A stretch of 64,000 nucleotides of DNA from Brevundimonas goettingensis (GTDB taxonomy: Bacteria > Pseudomonadota > Alphaproteobacteria > Caulobacterales > Caulobacteraceae), in assembly GCF_017487405.1 (NCBI RefSeq), contig NZ_CP062222.1, positions 3,920,956 through 3,984,955 of the forward strand, in the 5' to 3' direction. The notes under the pieces are model-generated. The model did no database searches and was not told the origin of the DNA. It saw only the letters and a program-made list of their open reading frames with translations. The position numbers and the translations under genes were made by a program. Positions 35,284-44,988 of the stretch are shown piece after piece; position 1 is the stretch's first letter; each line of letters starts with the position of its first letter.

Positions 35284-38172
35284 TCACAGGCCCAGCGTCG
35301 GGCTGCCGAGGTCGAGCGAGGCCGCCGGGATGACGACCAGGTCGGGGTGTTTGGCGCGCAGGGCGTCGAGGAACAGCGACGAATTCCCGACCACCACCAC
35401 ATAGGCCCGGTCGGATCCGAGGGTGGAGACGGCGGCGGCCTGGATCGTTTCGGGCGTGACCGCGTCGATCTTCGTCGCATAGGCCGTGCTCTCGTTCAGC
35501 GGCAGACCCAGGGTCACGGCGTCGGCGAGGAAGCCACCGAGGCCGCCCGTGGTCTCGATCGAGCGCGAGAAGCCGCCGGTCAGGAAGGTCTCACGGTCGG
35601 TCGCCGCCGTCGGGGTGACGGTCTCGGTCTTGAGCCTGTCGAGCTCGGCCAGGACCAGTTCGACGACATCGGCCGCACTTTCGTTTTTGGTCTGGGTCGA
35701 GGCGGTCAGGAGGGCGTTGTCGACGCGCGCGCCGAGGGCCGAATAGGCGCCGTAGCTGAGGCCGCGCTTGGCCCGGACCTCCTGGAACAGGTGACCGTTC
35801 TGACCGCCGCCGATGACGGCGTTGGCGACCGCCAGCGGATAGAAGGACGGATCGGAGCGGTTCGGACCGCGCACGGCGGCGGAGACGGCGGCCTGGCCCG
35901 AGCCGGGCAGGTCGACGACCACGACGCGCGGGGCCTGAACCTCGCCCGCGCGGGCGCCGACGGTCGGGACGGCGCCCGAAGGTCTGGCCCAGCCGCCCAG
36001 GGTGCGTTCGGCGAAGGCGAAGCCCTCCTCGGCGGTCATGCCGCCGGTGATGATGAGAGCGGCGTTGTCGGGCCGCCACCATGCGTCATGGAAGCCGACG
36101 ATCTCGTCGCGCGAGATGGCGCCGAGCGAGGCCACGGTACCGGCCGAGGGCGCGCCGTAGGGGGCGGCGCCGTAGGCGATGCGGTTCAGGACCTGGGACG
36201 CCAGCGGACCGGGCTGACGCAGGGCGACGCGCAGGGCATTGACCGACTGGACGCGCGACCGCTCCAGCTCTTCCGGCGAATAGGTCGGCTTCTGCACCAC
36301 GTCGGACAGGACCGCGCCGACGGCGTCGGCCGAAGCCTTGGGCGCCGAGACGAACAGGGTGGTCGAATCCGCGCCAGCGCCGCCGCCGATATTGGCGCCG
36401 AGGGCCTCGAGCGTGCGGGCGATCTCGGGGGCGGTGCGGCCGCCGGCGCCCTGGGTGGCGAGGTTGGCGGTCATGGAGGCCAGGCCCGGACGGCCGGCCG
36501 GATCGGCCGCGGCGCCGCCGGCGATGACCAGCTGGGCGTTCATGATCGGCAGGTCGGTCGACTTCGCCACGATGACGCGCAGGCCGTTCGGCAGGGTGCG
36601 TTCGGCGATGACCGGGGCGACCGCGGGGCGGGCGGCGCCGAGCGGCGGCGGGGCCTCGCGCTCGCCCTCGGGCTTGAGGGCGTTGGGCGGCAGGATCGCC
36701 GGCGGCACGGTCACGAAGGTCGGGACCGGGGCCGGGTTCTTCCAGTCCGTCTGATGATCGAAGTCGGGCGTGCCTTCCGGGCGCTGGCTTTCGTCGAGGT
36801 AGCGGATCGAGACCCGGCCGCTGTCGTCGAGGTACTGGCGAGCGACGCGCTGCACGTCGGCGATGGTCACCGCCTTGATGGCGGCGACGCGCTTGTCGGG
36901 GCCGGACGGGTCGTGCTCGGCGATGACGGCCGAGCCGAGCGAGAAGGCGCGGCCTGAGGCAGTTTCGCGGCCGCGCAGCTCCTGCGACAACAGCTCGGTC
37001 TGGGCTTCCAGCAGTTCGGCCGGGGTGACGGCGGTGTCGCGGATGCGGGCGAGTTCGGCGTTGAGCGCCGCCTCGGCTTCGTCCACCGACTTGCCTTGGG
37101 CGACCGTGACCTGGGCCGTGATGGAGCCGCCCTCCTCGTCATCGCCGCCGGCGCGCAGGAAGGCCGAGGCGGCCAGCTGCTTGCCATAGACCAGCGACTG
37201 ATACAGGCGGCTGGACTCGCCGCGCGACAGGATGGCGCTCATGACCTCCAGGGCCGGGCCGTCGGGGTCCGAGGCGCTGACGCCCTGCCAGATGGCGGCG
37301 ACGGCGGGCAGGGGAACGTTCGGGGCGTAGGCGACGATCGAACGCGGCTGGGTGCGTTTGACGAAGGCCGGGCGCTCGAAATGCGGGACCGGACGGGCCG
37401 GATTCTCGATGCCCGCGAAATACTGGTCGACCCAGCGGTCCAGCTGGGCTGGATCGAAATTGCCCGAGACGATCAGGGTCGCGGTCGCCGGACGGTAGTA
37501 GGCCTCGTGGAAGGCCAGGGCGTCGGGCAGGGTGGCGGTGTTCAGCTGTTCGATCGAGCCGATCACCTGGCGGCGATAGATGTGGTCGTCATAGGCGTTG
37601 TCGCCGATGACGAAGACGCCGAGGCGGCCGTAGGGCGGGGCGTAGACGCGCTGGCGCAGCTCTTCCTTGACGATGTCACGCTCGGTCTTGAACACTTCCT
37701 CGTCGACCACGGGGCGGGCCATCCGCTCGGCGTGGGTCCACAGCATCTGCTGCAGATACTGGGGCGGGACGGTCTCGTAATAGTTTGTGGTGTCCTGACC
37801 GGTGGAGGCGTTGCGCGTGCCGCCCGCGTTCTCGACCATGGTCGAGATCTGGCCGTAGGGCAGGTTGACGGTCTTGCGCGACAGGATGTGTTCGAACAAG
37901 TGGGCGAAGCCGGAGCGGCCCTCGGGATCGTCCTTGCCGCCGACGTCGTACCAGAGCTGGACCGTCACCGTGCCGGCGGTCGCATCGGGCATGGCGTAGA
38001 CGTTGAGCCCGTTGGCCAGGGTGCGGTGGGTGAAGTTCAGCGGCGGCGGGGTCAGGGCCTCAAGGCCAGCGGCGGGCGCTTGAGGAGTCTGGGCCATGGC
38101 GGGGGCTCCGGCGACGAGCGCCAGCAGGGAGCAGCCAAAGACGAGTCCGCGAAGCGGGGCGAGGCGGGGCAT
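35284..38172 (-). CDS. Exported M16-family zinc metallopeptidase (two-domain)
   Basis: 962 residues with a signal peptide (LVFGCSLLALVAGAPAMAQ). The inverted zinc motif HLFEH is at residues 91-95, with the third ligand Glu downstream in RDIVKEELRQ. The first M16 half (about 45-470) is followed by a second, inactive half (about 520-940) that begins RTLPNGLRVIVAKSTDLPIMN and lacks HxxEH. This is the usual pitrilysin-like or processing-peptidase arrangement that encloses small peptides. It probably acts in the periplasm, in line with the neighbouring S9 peptidase. Confidence 0.94.
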   Translation of the reverse strand: MPRLAPLRGLVFGCSLLALVAGAPAMAQTPQAPAAGLEALTPPPLNFTHRTLANGLNVYAMPDATAGTVTVQLWYDVGGKDDPEGRSGFAHLFEHILSRKTVNLPYGQISTMVENAGGTRNASTGQDTTNYYETVPPQYLQQMLWTHAERMARPVVDEEVFKTERDIVKEELRQRVYAPPYGRLGVFVIGDNAYDDHIYRRQVIGSIEQLNTATLPDALAFHEAYYRPATATLIVSGNFDPAQLDRWVDQYFAGIENPARPVPHFERPAFVKRTQPRSIVAYAPNVPLPAVAAIWQGVSASDPDGPALEVMSAILSRGESSRLYQSLVYGKQLAASAFLRAGGDDEEGGSITAQVTVAQGKSVDEAEAALNAELARIRDTAVTPAELLEAQTELLSQELRGRETASGRAFSLGSAVIAEHDPSGPDKRVAAIKAVTIADVQRVARQYLDDSGRVSIRYLDESQRPEGTPDFDHQTDWKNPAPVPTFVTVPPAILPPNALKPEGEREAPPPLGAARPAVAPVIAERTLPNGLRVIVAKSTDLPIMNAQLVIAGGAAADPAGRPGLASMTANLATQGAGGRTAPEIARTLEALGANIGGGAGADSTTLFVSAPKASADAVGAVLSDVVQKPTYSPEELERSRVQSVNALRVALRQPGPLASQVLNRIAYGAAPYGAPSAGTVASLGAISRDEIVGFHDAWWRPDNAALIITGGMTAEEGFAFAERTLGGWARPSGAVPTVGARAGEVQAPRVVVVDLPGSGQAAVSAAVRGPNRSDPSFYPLAVANAVIGGGQNGHLFQEVRAKRGLSYGAYSALGARVDNALLTASTQTKNESAADVVELVLAELDRLKTETVTPTAATDRETFLTGGFSRSIETTGGLGGFLADAVTLGLPLNESTAYATKIDAVTPETIQAAAVSTLGSDRAYVVVVGNSSLFLDALRAKHPDLVVIPAASLDLGSPTLGL

Positions 38173-38280
38173 GGGCGGAACTCCAGGGGCGCGTCAGGGG
38201 ATGCGGGACCGTATCAGCAAGAACGCCGGTCGGAAGTTACGACCCTGTAATGTTGGGGCGGATGGCCGCGACTGTCGGTC

Positions 38281-38523
38281 TCAGTCGAACATCTCGGGCA
38301 GCTGGCCCGCCTTGAACAGGATGGTGGGGTTCTCGTCATAGTCGCCCATTTCGGTGTCGGCGGACACCGAAAAGGCCACGACGCCGAGCCGCAGGGGCGC
38401 CAGACGCTCGGCCTTGCGGCGGGCCTCCTCGGGCGTCTTGCAGCCGACCTGGGGTTCGGCCTTGAGGCCCTTGCCGCGTCCCTGGACATAGGCCTGGACG
38501 ATGTAGACGGTTTCGGTGGCCAT
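38281..38523 (-). CDS. Conserved small hypothetical protein
   Basis: 80 residues from MATETVYIVQAYVQGRGKG; an upstream in-frame start would add a Pro-rich tail over the divergent promoter. It contains KAEPQVGCKTPEEARRKAERLAPLRLGVVAFSV and ends ILFKAGQLPEMFD. I recall similar short alphaproteobacterial proteins of unknown function, predicted alpha/beta. It shares a short promoter gap with the gene at 38592. Confidence 0.65.
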   Translation of the reverse strand: MATETVYIVQAYVQGRGKGLKAEPQVGCKTPEEARRKAERLAPLRLGVVAFSVSADTEMGDYDENPTILFKAGQLPEMFD

Positions 38524-38591
38524 TGGCGGTCCTTGCAAAGGATCTGTGGGCGGCCTGTTCGGGGCGGGGGTCAAGCGCTAAACCGTCAGCC

Positions 38592-39011
38592 ATGACCTTG
38601 CGAACCCTCAGAGACCTGCCCGGCGTCGACGATCTGGAGCTGAAGGCGGTGATGAAGCCGCGCTTCGCCGATCCGGATGTGCCCGAAGGACGCGACGAGA
38701 TCGACGCGCTTTCGACGGCTCTGTTCGGCTTGTCGCTTGAGGCGGCGGACGATACGGAGAAGCCCACCGACTGGGATCGGATCGAGCGGCTGTCGCCGTC
38801 CGACATGGTCGAGGCGTTCGAGGCCGAAGGCTGGGACGTTACCGACAAGAAGAGGAAGCCGCTGAGGCTTCTGCCGCATCTGGCCCTGCCGCTGGCCCTT
38901 GCGATGCGGGGTGTCTCGGGCGAACTGCCGTTTTTGGCCGAGCCGGACGTCAAGGAAACGGACTGGGGCTCGAACCTGGCGGCGGAAGCGAGCCGGTTCC
39001 GGAAGCGGTAG
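38592..39011 (+). CDS. Hypothetical protein
   Basis: 139 residues from the ATG at 38592. Acidic N-terminal half (DDLELKAVMKPRF, GRDEIDALSTALFG, EKPTDWDRIERLSP) and a Leu-rich helix (LRLLPHLALPLALAMRG). No domain recognised. Divergent from the 38281-38523 gene with 68 bp between, so the two may be regulated together. Confidence 0.55.
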   Translation: MTLRTLRDLPGVDDLELKAVMKPRFADPDVPEGRDEIDALSTALFGLSLEAADDTEKPTDWDRIERLSPSDMVEAFEAEGWDVTDKKRKPLRLLPHLALPLALAMRGVSGELPFLAEPDVKETDWGSNLAAEASRFRKR

Positions 39012-39036
39012 CCCCACAATCCGTCATCCAATCCAT

Positions 39037-39163
39037 CACCGCTCATCCCGGCGAAAGCCGGGATCCAGATACGGATCGGGTGTCAGCCGCAGAGCCGAGA
39101 CGGCGCGAAACCTCAGGCGCCGCGTGTGAATCTGAACCCCGGCATTCGCCGGGGTAAGCGGTG
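39037..39163. repeat. Inverted pair of REP-like hairpin repeats
   Basis: Arms at 39037-39068 and 39132-39163 are inverted copies (27 of 32 matching) of the family that surrounds the GIY-YIG gene. About 63 bp lie between them with no gene. The pair sits between a hypothetical gene and convergent eda. Confidence 0.85.
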
Positions 39164-39171
39164 TTTGAGGG

Positions 39172-39849
39172 CTACTTCTTCGACGCCCTGAACGCCGCGA
39201 TGTTGTCGACGGCCAGCTTCACATTGGCCTCGATGCCGGCCCAGTCCTTGGCCTTGATGGCGGCGTCGGTAATCAGTTTGGAGCCCATGCCCGCCGCGAC
39301 GATGCCGGCGCCGAACCATTTGGCGATGGAGGCCTCGTCGGGGTCGACGCCGCCGGTCGGCATGATCTTGGTCCAGGGCATCGGGCCCAGCACCGCCTTG
39401 ACGAAGTCGGCGCCGCCGACGCTGGAGCCCGGGAAGAGTTTGACGATCTCGCAGCCCAACTCCTGGGCCTCGCCGATGTCCGTCACCGAGCCGCAGCCCG
39501 GGAAATAGGCGACCATATGCCGGTTGCAGACCTTCGCCACCTCGGGAACCAGGCAGGGCGAGACCACGAAGCGGGCGCCGCGCGACATATAGAGGGCGGC
39601 CGTCGGGGCATCGACGATGGAGCCGATGCCGAGCACGACTGACGGGTCGGTCCGGATCAGTTCGCGATGGATCTCGCCGAACAGGTCGGCGGCGAAATCG
39701 CCCCGGTTGGTGAACTCGACCGCCGGAGCGCCGCCGCGCGCGCAGGCGCGGATGATGTTCAGGCAGACCTCGGGATCCGGATGATAGAAGACGGGCGCCA
39801 CACCTTGCGCTTCGAGGGCGGTCAGGACGGTCAGGCGGTTGTGGCGCAT
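39172..39849 (-). CDS. eda: KDPG/KHG aldolase
   Basis: 225 residues from MRHNRLTVLTAL; a frame open for 23 more residues is less likely. The Schiff-base lysine is in LGCEIVKLFPGSSVGG near 137, with PTGGVDPD near 172, FTNRG and VVSPCLVPEV. The enzyme splits 2-keto-3-deoxy-6-phosphogluconate to pyruvate and glyceraldehyde 3-phosphate (Entner-Doudoroff pathway) or 2-keto-4-hydroxyglutarate. No edd gene is beside it. Ends against a hairpin repeat pair. Confidence 0.93.
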   Translation of the reverse strand: MRHNRLTVLTALEAQGVAPVFYHPDPEVCLNIIRACARGGAPAVEFTNRGDFAADLFGEIHRELIRTDPSVVLGIGSIVDAPTAALYMSRGARFVVSPCLVPEVAKVCNRHMVAYFPGCGSVTDIGEAQELGCEIVKLFPGSSVGGADFVKAVLGPMPWTKIMPTGGVDPDEASIAKWFGAGIVAAGMGSKLITDAAIKAKDWAGIEANVKLAVDNIAAFRASKK

Positions 39850-39947
39850 GGGGAGGCTCTGGCTCGGCGTTGTGATGGGGGTGAGATAGGCCCCGGGCGC
39901 CGGGGCGTCATCAAACATTTGGTGTCAGTGGCGGCGCCGACGCTCGC

Positions 39948-40451
39948 CTATCCGACGACCCCGGCGTTCCAGCCGTGTTCGGTGAGGTCCGGTTGAGCAT
40001 CGAAGAGGGTGACGTCGAACCCCTCTTCCCACGGAAATACGCCTGCCCGATCCGGCCATACGATCTGGACGCAGGGAAAGCTGTCGCCTGCATAGAACCA
40101 CCGACTCCAGCCGAGATGGTCGGCATAGAAGCGCTCCGCGACCGGGAAGGCGTAGGCCGGAAAATTGCCGAAGACATCGAGCGTTCGTTGGCCGATGGCT
40201 ATCGGCTTTCCTGACTTGGCGTCTCGAAACAGGTCCCAGAGGATGTCGTGCGCCACCTCGCTCTTCAGGCCACACACAATCACCTCAGGATGTTGTGCGT
40301 TCAGCCAGAAGCCTGTGGTGAACGAGAACCCCGGGCCTTCGGCGTCAGCGAAAACGTTGGTGCGAAACCAGCCGTGTTCCTTCACCTCAAGGACAAAGGC
40401 TCTTTCGGATGGATCAAGGGCTTCGGCAGGCGCGTCGAGGGCGGTTCTCAT
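39948..40451 (-). CDS. DUF4262 protein
   Basis: 167 residues. GPGFSFTTGFWLNAQHPEVIVCGLK near residue 40-64, an AYAFPVAERFYADHLG stretch, and CVQIVWPDRAGVFPWEEGF near 127 are the DUF4262 pattern (GPGxxYTxGL, HPEV, FPW). Function unknown; these proteins are often in accessory clusters. The composition here is slightly less GC-rich than flanking genes. The stop lies 99 bp from eda. Confidence 0.85.
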   Translation of the reverse strand: MRTALDAPAEALDPSERAFVLEVKEHGWFRTNVFADAEGPGFSFTTGFWLNAQHPEVIVCGLKSEVAHDILWDLFRDAKSGKPIAIGQRTLDVFGNFPAYAFPVAERFYADHLGWSRWFYAGDSFPCVQIVWPDRAGVFPWEEGFDVTLFDAQPDLTEHGWNAGVVG

Positions 40452-40470
40452 GAGACTCGCATCGGATGGA

Positions 40471-41274
40471 TCACCCCTTCGCCAGTTCGACGATCCGCTT
40501 CACGAGCGCGCTGTCCGGATCGAGCAGCGGGCCGAGCACGGTGAAGTGGTTGAGGCCGGGCAGGGCCTCGTAGCGGGTCTGGACGCCGTTGTTTCCCCAG
40601 TGGTCGGCCATCATCCGCGACTGGCGCAGGAACTCCGGGCTCTCCTCGCCGCCGACGACGCAGTCCAGCACGGTGCCGCCTGGGGTCGAGCCGTTGGGGA
40701 TGGGCCAGAAGACCGGCGACAGGGCGGCGGCCTCGTTGGGGTTGAGGTCCAGCGCGGTGTTGATCGAGGTCCCGACGAGGGGGCGCAGGTCGAAGACGCC
40801 GGAGATGGCGAGGGCCGCCGAGGCGCGGCCCTCGGACAGCATTCCCGCCGACATATGGCCGCCCGCCGAATGGCCGAAGACCATCGGCCGCTTGCCGGTG
40901 CGGGTGCGGATCAGGTCGACGGCGGTCCGGACCCGTTCGAGGATCCTAGACAGCCGAACCGTGGGGGCGAGGTCGTAGGAGGGGACGGCGAGAGTGACGC
41001 CGTGGTGATTGAGGGCGGGGGCCAGGCCGCTGAACCAGTCCTTGTCCAGCGCCTGCCAGTAGCCGCCGTGCAGGAAGACGGCGACGGGGGCCTCAGGTCC
41101 GGCGGAGAAGATATCCATGACCTCGCGCGGGCCGGGGCCATAGGCGATGGTCTCGGGCGGATGGGCCATACGCGCCGCCTCGGCCGTCGCCTTCCACCGC
41201 CCCATGGCCTCCATATGGTCGGGGACACGGGCGCGGTTGTTGTATTCCGCCTCGAGATCGATCTCGTCTGTCAC
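40471..41274 (-). CDS. Alpha/beta hydrolase, arylformamidase-like
   Basis: 267 residues. The N-terminal IDLEAEYNNRARVPDH and the HGG oxyanion motif (FLHGGYWQALDKDWF, near 86) are typical of the kynurenine formamidase-like branch. The nucleophile is Ser in GHSAGGHMSAG near 133-143; the acid and base are probably in the LDPDSAL and GLNHFTV regions. It may hydrolyse N-formyl or ester compounds, but there is no adjacent kynurenine pathway gene. Soluble. Its stop lies 20 bp downstream from the start of the DUF4262 gene. Confidence 0.85.
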   Translation of the reverse strand: MTDEIDLEAEYNNRARVPDHMEAMGRWKATAEAARMAHPPETIAYGPGPREVMDIFSAGPEAPVAVFLHGGYWQALDKDWFSGLAPALNHHGVTLAVPSYDLAPTVRLSRILERVRTAVDLIRTRTGKRPMVFGHSAGGHMSAGMLSEGRASAALAISGVFDLRPLVGTSINTALDLNPNEAAALSPVFWPIPNGSTPGGTVLDCVVGGEESPEFLRQSRMMADHWGNNGVQTRYEALPGLNHFTVLGPLLDPDSALVKRIVELAKG

Positions 41275-41321
41275 GCAACCATCCGCTAGAGACGCTCCAA
41301 ACGCCGGAGGAGCCGCCTGCC

Positions 41322-41579
41322 ATGATGACCGCCATCTTCGTCTTCATCAAATGCGAGCTGGGCCACGCCAATGACGTGGCCGCCGACATCGTGGACAATG
41401 TCGAGAACGTCTCGGAGGTCTATTCGACCTCGGGCCAGTACGACCTGCTGGCCAAGTTCCAGCTGCCCAAGGAGATGGACATCGGGACCTTCGTCACGAA
41501 ATCCGTCCAGACCCGGCCGCACATCCGCGACACCTTCACGGTGATTACCTTCTCGCCCTTCCTGCCGAGCGGGAAGTAA
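41322..41579 (+). CDS. Stand-alone Lrp/AsnC-type ligand-binding (RAM) domain protein
   Basis: 85 residues; the ribosome binding site GGAGGA is 9 bp before the first of two adjacent ATGs. The whole length is the AsnC-type effector-binding domain (FIKCELGHANDVAADIV, STSGQYDLLAKF, TFVTKSVQTRPHIRDTFT) with no DNA-binding part. Such proteins form octamers or decamers and bind amino acids, and often modify full-length Lrp proteins. Convergent with glmM, with overlapping hairpin between their ends. Confidence 0.88.
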   Translation: MMTAIFVFIKCELGHANDVAADIVDNVENVSEVYSTSGQYDLLAKFQLPKEMDIGTFVTKSVQTRPHIRDTFTVITFSPFLPSGK

Positions 41580-41582
41580 TTT

Positions 41583-41605
41583 GATCGGCCGCTAGCCCGC
41601 CGATC
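41583..41605. terminator. Short two-way hairpin between convergent genes
   Basis: GATCGGC/GCCGATC (41583-41589 with 41599-41605) lies across the end of the AsnC-type gene and glmM. Weak on T-run, so only a possible bidirectional terminator. Confidence 0.4.
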
Positions 41606-42941
41606 GCACCGCCGCCGAGACGTCCGACACCACCCTCTTCACCAGGGCCTCGTCGTCGCCCTCGGCCATGACGCGGATCAGTTTTTCGGTGCCCGAAGGG
41701 CGGACCAGAAGGCGGCCCGTGCCGTTCAGGGCGTTTTCGGCCTCGGCGATGGCGGCCTTGACGCCGGCGCTCTCCAGCGGCTTGCCGGCGTTGAAGCGGA
41801 CGTTTTCCAGCAGTTGCGGCACGGGGTCGAACTGGCGGGCCAGCTCGCTCATCGGCTTGCCGCTCTCGACCAGGACGGCCAGCACTTGCAGCGCCGCCAT
41901 CAGGCCGTCGCCGGTGGTGGCGTGGTCGTGCAGGATGATGTGGCCCGACTGTTCGCCGCCGATGTTGAAGCCACCCTCGCGCATCCGTTCCATGACGTAG
42001 CGGTCGCCGACCTTGGTGCGCTCCAGCGTCAGCCCCTCGGCCTTCAGCTTCCGTTCGAGGCCGAGGTTGGACATGACGGTGGCGACGATGCCGCCGCCGC
42101 TGAGGCGGCCGCGTTTGGCGAAGTCGAGGCCGACCAGAGCCATGATCTGGTCGCCGTCGACGACCTGGCCCTTCTCGTCGCAGATGATGACCCGGTCGGC
42201 GTCGCCGTCGAGTGCGATACCGATGTCGGCGCGGTAGCGTTTGACGGCCTCGGCCAGGGTCGCCGGATGGGTCGAGCCGCAGTCGGCGTTGATGTTGGTG
42301 CCGTTGGGCTCGACGCCCACGGGGAAGACCTCGGCGCCCAGTTCATAGAGGGTGGTGGGCGCAACCTTGTAGCCGGCGCCGTTGGCGCAATCGATGGCGA
42401 CGCGCAGGCCCTTGAGGCTGAGGCGTTTGGGAAAGGCCGATTTGGCGATCTCGATATAGCGGGCCGGAACCTCGTCGTGGCGCTTGACCCGGCCGAGGCG
42501 GTTGGAGGGGGCCAGTCCGGTGTCAAGGCCGGCGTCCATCAGGGCCTCGATCTTGAGCTCGATCTCGTCGGAGAGCTTGTAGCCGTCGGGGCCGAACAGC
42601 TTGATGCCGTTGTCGGCATAGTCGTTATGGCTGGCCGAGATCATGACGCCGAGGTCGGCGCGCATGGAGCGGGTCATCATGGCCACGCCGGGTGTCGGCA
42701 GGGGGCCGAAGGTGCGCACGTCCATCCCGACCGAGGCAAAGCCGGCGACCAGGGCGGGCTCCAGCATATAGCCCGACAGCCGGGTGTCCTTGCCGATGAC
42801 CACCAGATGGCGGCGGTCGTCGCCCGACATGAACAGGCGGCCTGCGGCCAGACCGACGCGCAGGGCGACCTCGGCGGTCATCGGAGGGGTGTTCGCCTTG
42901 CCGCGAATCCCGTCGGTGCCGAAATACTTCCTGTCGCCCAT
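41592..42941 (-). CDS. glmM: Phosphoglucosamine mutase
   Basis: 449 residues. [11 protein letters not shown] starts the protein, the phosphoserine loop is [15 protein letters not shown] (Ser near residue 103), the Mg2+ loop is [13 protein letters not shown] near 241, and the C-terminal phosphate loop is [14 protein letters not shown] near 412. It turns glucosamine-6-phosphate into glucosamine-1-phosphate for UDP-GlcNAc, so for peptidoglycan and LPS. It is divergent from glmS, the preceding step of the path, with a 130-bp shared promoter region. Confidence 0.97.
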   Translation of the reverse strand: MGDRKYFGTDGIRGKANTPPMTAEVALRVGLAAGRLFMSGDDRRHLVVIGKDTRLSGYMLEPALVAGFASVGMDVRTFGPLPTPGVAMMTRSMRADLGVMISASHNDYADNGIKLFGPDGYKLSDEIELKIEALMDAGLDTGLAPSNRLGRVKRHDEVPARYIEIAKSAFPKRLSLKGLRVAIDCANGAGYKVAPTTLYELGAEVFPVGVEPNGTNINADCGSTHPATLAEAVKRYRADIGIALDGDADRVIICDEKGQVVDGDQIMALVGLDFAKRGRLSGGGIVATVMSNLGLERKLKAEGLTLERTKVGDRYVMERMREGGFNIGGEQSGHIILHDHATTGDGLMAALQVLAVLVESGKPMSELARQFDPVPQLLENVRFNAGKPLESAGVKAAIAEAENALNGTGRLLVRPSGTEKLIRVMAEGDDEALVKRVVSDVSAAVRSAG

Positions 42942-43071
42942 GACGGGTCTCCTTGATCGTCGCGCCCGCTTCTTATCCGGGTCCGGAAATCATCCGAAAC
43001 GCCATTTTAGCAGCGTGGAGTCCTAATATCCCATAGAGGCGAGCTGGGTTCAGTCCCCGAGGAGCGAAATC

Positions 43072-44892
43072 ATGTGCGGCATCATCGGCATCGTCGGGAC
43101 CCAGCCCGTCGCGGACCGGCTGATCGACAGCCTCAAGCGGCTTGAGTACCGCGGCTATGACTCGGCCGGCGTGGCCGCTGTCGTGGACGGAAAGGTCGAG
43201 CGCCGCCGGGCCCAAGGCAAGATCAAGAACCTCGAGGCCGTGTTGGCCGAGCAGCCGCTGGTGGCCCAGAACGGCATCGGCCATGTGCGCTGGGCGACCC
43301 ACGGCGCGCCGAACGTCAAGAACGCCCACCCGCACACCGCCGGCCGCGTGACCCTGGTCCACAACGGCATCATCGAGAATTTCGCCGAGCTCAAGGCCGA
43401 ATTGGCGGCGACCGGCCGGACGTTTGAGAGCGACACAGATACCGAGGTCATCGCCCAGCTGATCGACGCCGAGCTGGCGACGGGGCTGGCGCCGCTGGAG
43501 GCCTTCAAGGCGACGCTGGACCGGCTGACGGGTGCCTATGCCCTGGCGGTGCTGGTGGAGGGGGCGGACAACCTGATCCTCGGCGCCCGGCGCGGCAGCC
43601 CGCTGGTGGTCGGCGAGGGGCAGGGTGAGATGTTCCTGGGCTCGGACGCCCTGGCCGTCGGCCCCTTCACCAACCGCGTCATCTATCTGGAAGAGGGCGA
43701 CTACGTCGCCATCGACCACGACAGCGCCCGCATCTTCGACGCCTCGGGCGCGGCGGTGACCCGCCCGGTCAAGGTCGTGCCGACCTCGGCCGTCATGATG
43801 GAGAAGGGCAACTACCGACACTTCATGGAGAAGGAAATCCATGATCAGCCCGAGGGCTGCCAGCGCACCATAGCGGCCTATGTCGACGCCCTGACCTCGC
43901 GCGCCGCCATGCCCGGAGACCTGGACTTCAAGACGCTGGAGCGGATCCAGATCGTCGCCTGCGGCACCTCCTATATCGCCGGGGTCATCGGCAAATATCT
44001 GATCGAACAGCTGGCCGATCTGCCGGTGGACGTCGAGATCGCCTCGGAGTTCCGCTATCGCCAACCGGCCCTGCGCCCGGGCTCGCTGGTCATCGCCATG
44101 TCCCAGTCGGGCGAGACCGCCGACACCTTGGCCGCCCTGCGCTACTGCAAGGCCAAGGGGATGAAGAGCGCCGTGGTGGTCAACGCCCAGGAATCGACCA
44201 TGGCCCGCGAGGTCGACGTGGTCTGGCCGATCCACTGCGGTCCCGAGATCGGCGTCGCCTCGACCAAGGCCTTCACCGCCCAAGTGTCGGTGATGATCGC
44301 TCTCGCCGTCGCCGCCGCCAAGTCGCGCGGCATGATCGACGCCGCCGAGGAAGAGCGGATGGTCAAGGTGATGCTGGAGGCCCCCCGCCTGATCGCCGAG
44401 GCCATCGGTCTGGAGGACGCGCTCAAGGAGATCGCCGTCGACATCGCCAAGGCCCGCGACGTCCTGTTCCTGGGGCGTGGTCCGATGTCGGCGCTCGCTC
44501 TGGAAGGCGCGCTGAAGCTGAAGGAGATCAGCTATATCCACGCCGAGGGCTATGCCGCGGGCGAGCTGAAGCACGGCCCGATCGCCCTGGTCGACGACAA
44601 GACGCCGATCATCATCCTGGCGCCGTACGACAGCTATTTCGAGAAGTCGGCCTCGAACATGAGCGAGGTCATGGCGCGGGGCGGCCAGGTGGTCTTCATC
44701 ACCGATCCGGAGGGCGCCAAACACGCTCCGGCGGGCGCGCGCGTGGTCGTCACGGCCCCGGCCAGCGATCCTCTGGTATCGGCTCTGGTGATGTCCGCCC
44801 CGATCCAGCTGCTGGCCTATCATGTGGCCGTGGTGAAGGGTGCCGACGTCGATCAGCCTAGAAACCTCGCCAAGTCGGTGACGGTCGAGTAA
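43072..44892 (+). CDS. glmS: Glutamine--fructose-6-phosphate aminotransferase
   Basis: 606 residues. The mature N-terminal Cys is in MCGIIGIVG (glutaminase class II). The glutaminase domain has HTRWATHG-like VRWATHGAPN and HNGIIEN. Two SIS domains bind fructose-6-P (CGTSYIAGVIGKYLIEQ near 302 and MSQSGETADT near 345). It ends in PRNLAKSVTVE, the typical C-terminus. It makes glucosamine-6-phosphate from fructose-6-P and Gln, which feeds GlmM. GAGGAG 7 bp upstream of the start. No ribozyme of the Gram-positive type is expected or seen. Confidence 0.98.
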   Translation: MCGIIGIVGTQPVADRLIDSLKRLEYRGYDSAGVAAVVDGKVERRRAQGKIKNLEAVLAEQPLVAQNGIGHVRWATHGAPNVKNAHPHTAGRVTLVHNGIIENFAELKAELAATGRTFESDTDTEVIAQLIDAELATGLAPLEAFKATLDRLTGAYALAVLVEGADNLILGARRGSPLVVGEGQGEMFLGSDALAVGPFTNRVIYLEEGDYVAIDHDSARIFDASGAAVTRPVKVVPTSAVMMEKGNYRHFMEKEIHDQPEGCQRTIAAYVDALTSRAAMPGDLDFKTLERIQIVACGTSYIAGVIGKYLIEQLADLPVDVEIASEFRYRQPALRPGSLVIAMSQSGETADTLAALRYCKAKGMKSAVVVNAQESTMAREVDVVWPIHCGPEIGVASTKAFTAQVSVMIALAVAAAKSRGMIDAAEEERMVKVMLEAPRLIAEAIGLEDALKEIAVDIAKARDVLFLGRGPMSALALEGALKLKEISYIHAEGYAAGELKHGPIALVDDKTPIIILAPYDSYFEKSASNMSEVMARGGQVVFITDPEGAKHAPAGARVVVTAPASDPLVSALVMSAPIQLLAYHVAVVKGADVDQPRNLAKSVTVE

Positions 44893-44988
44893 CGGCGACT
44901 GTCCAGAACGGGCGCCGGACTTTCGCGGGCAACGCAAACCGGCCTATGATCGTTCGGCTGTCAGAAGAACTCCCCGGGCTGGTAATCG

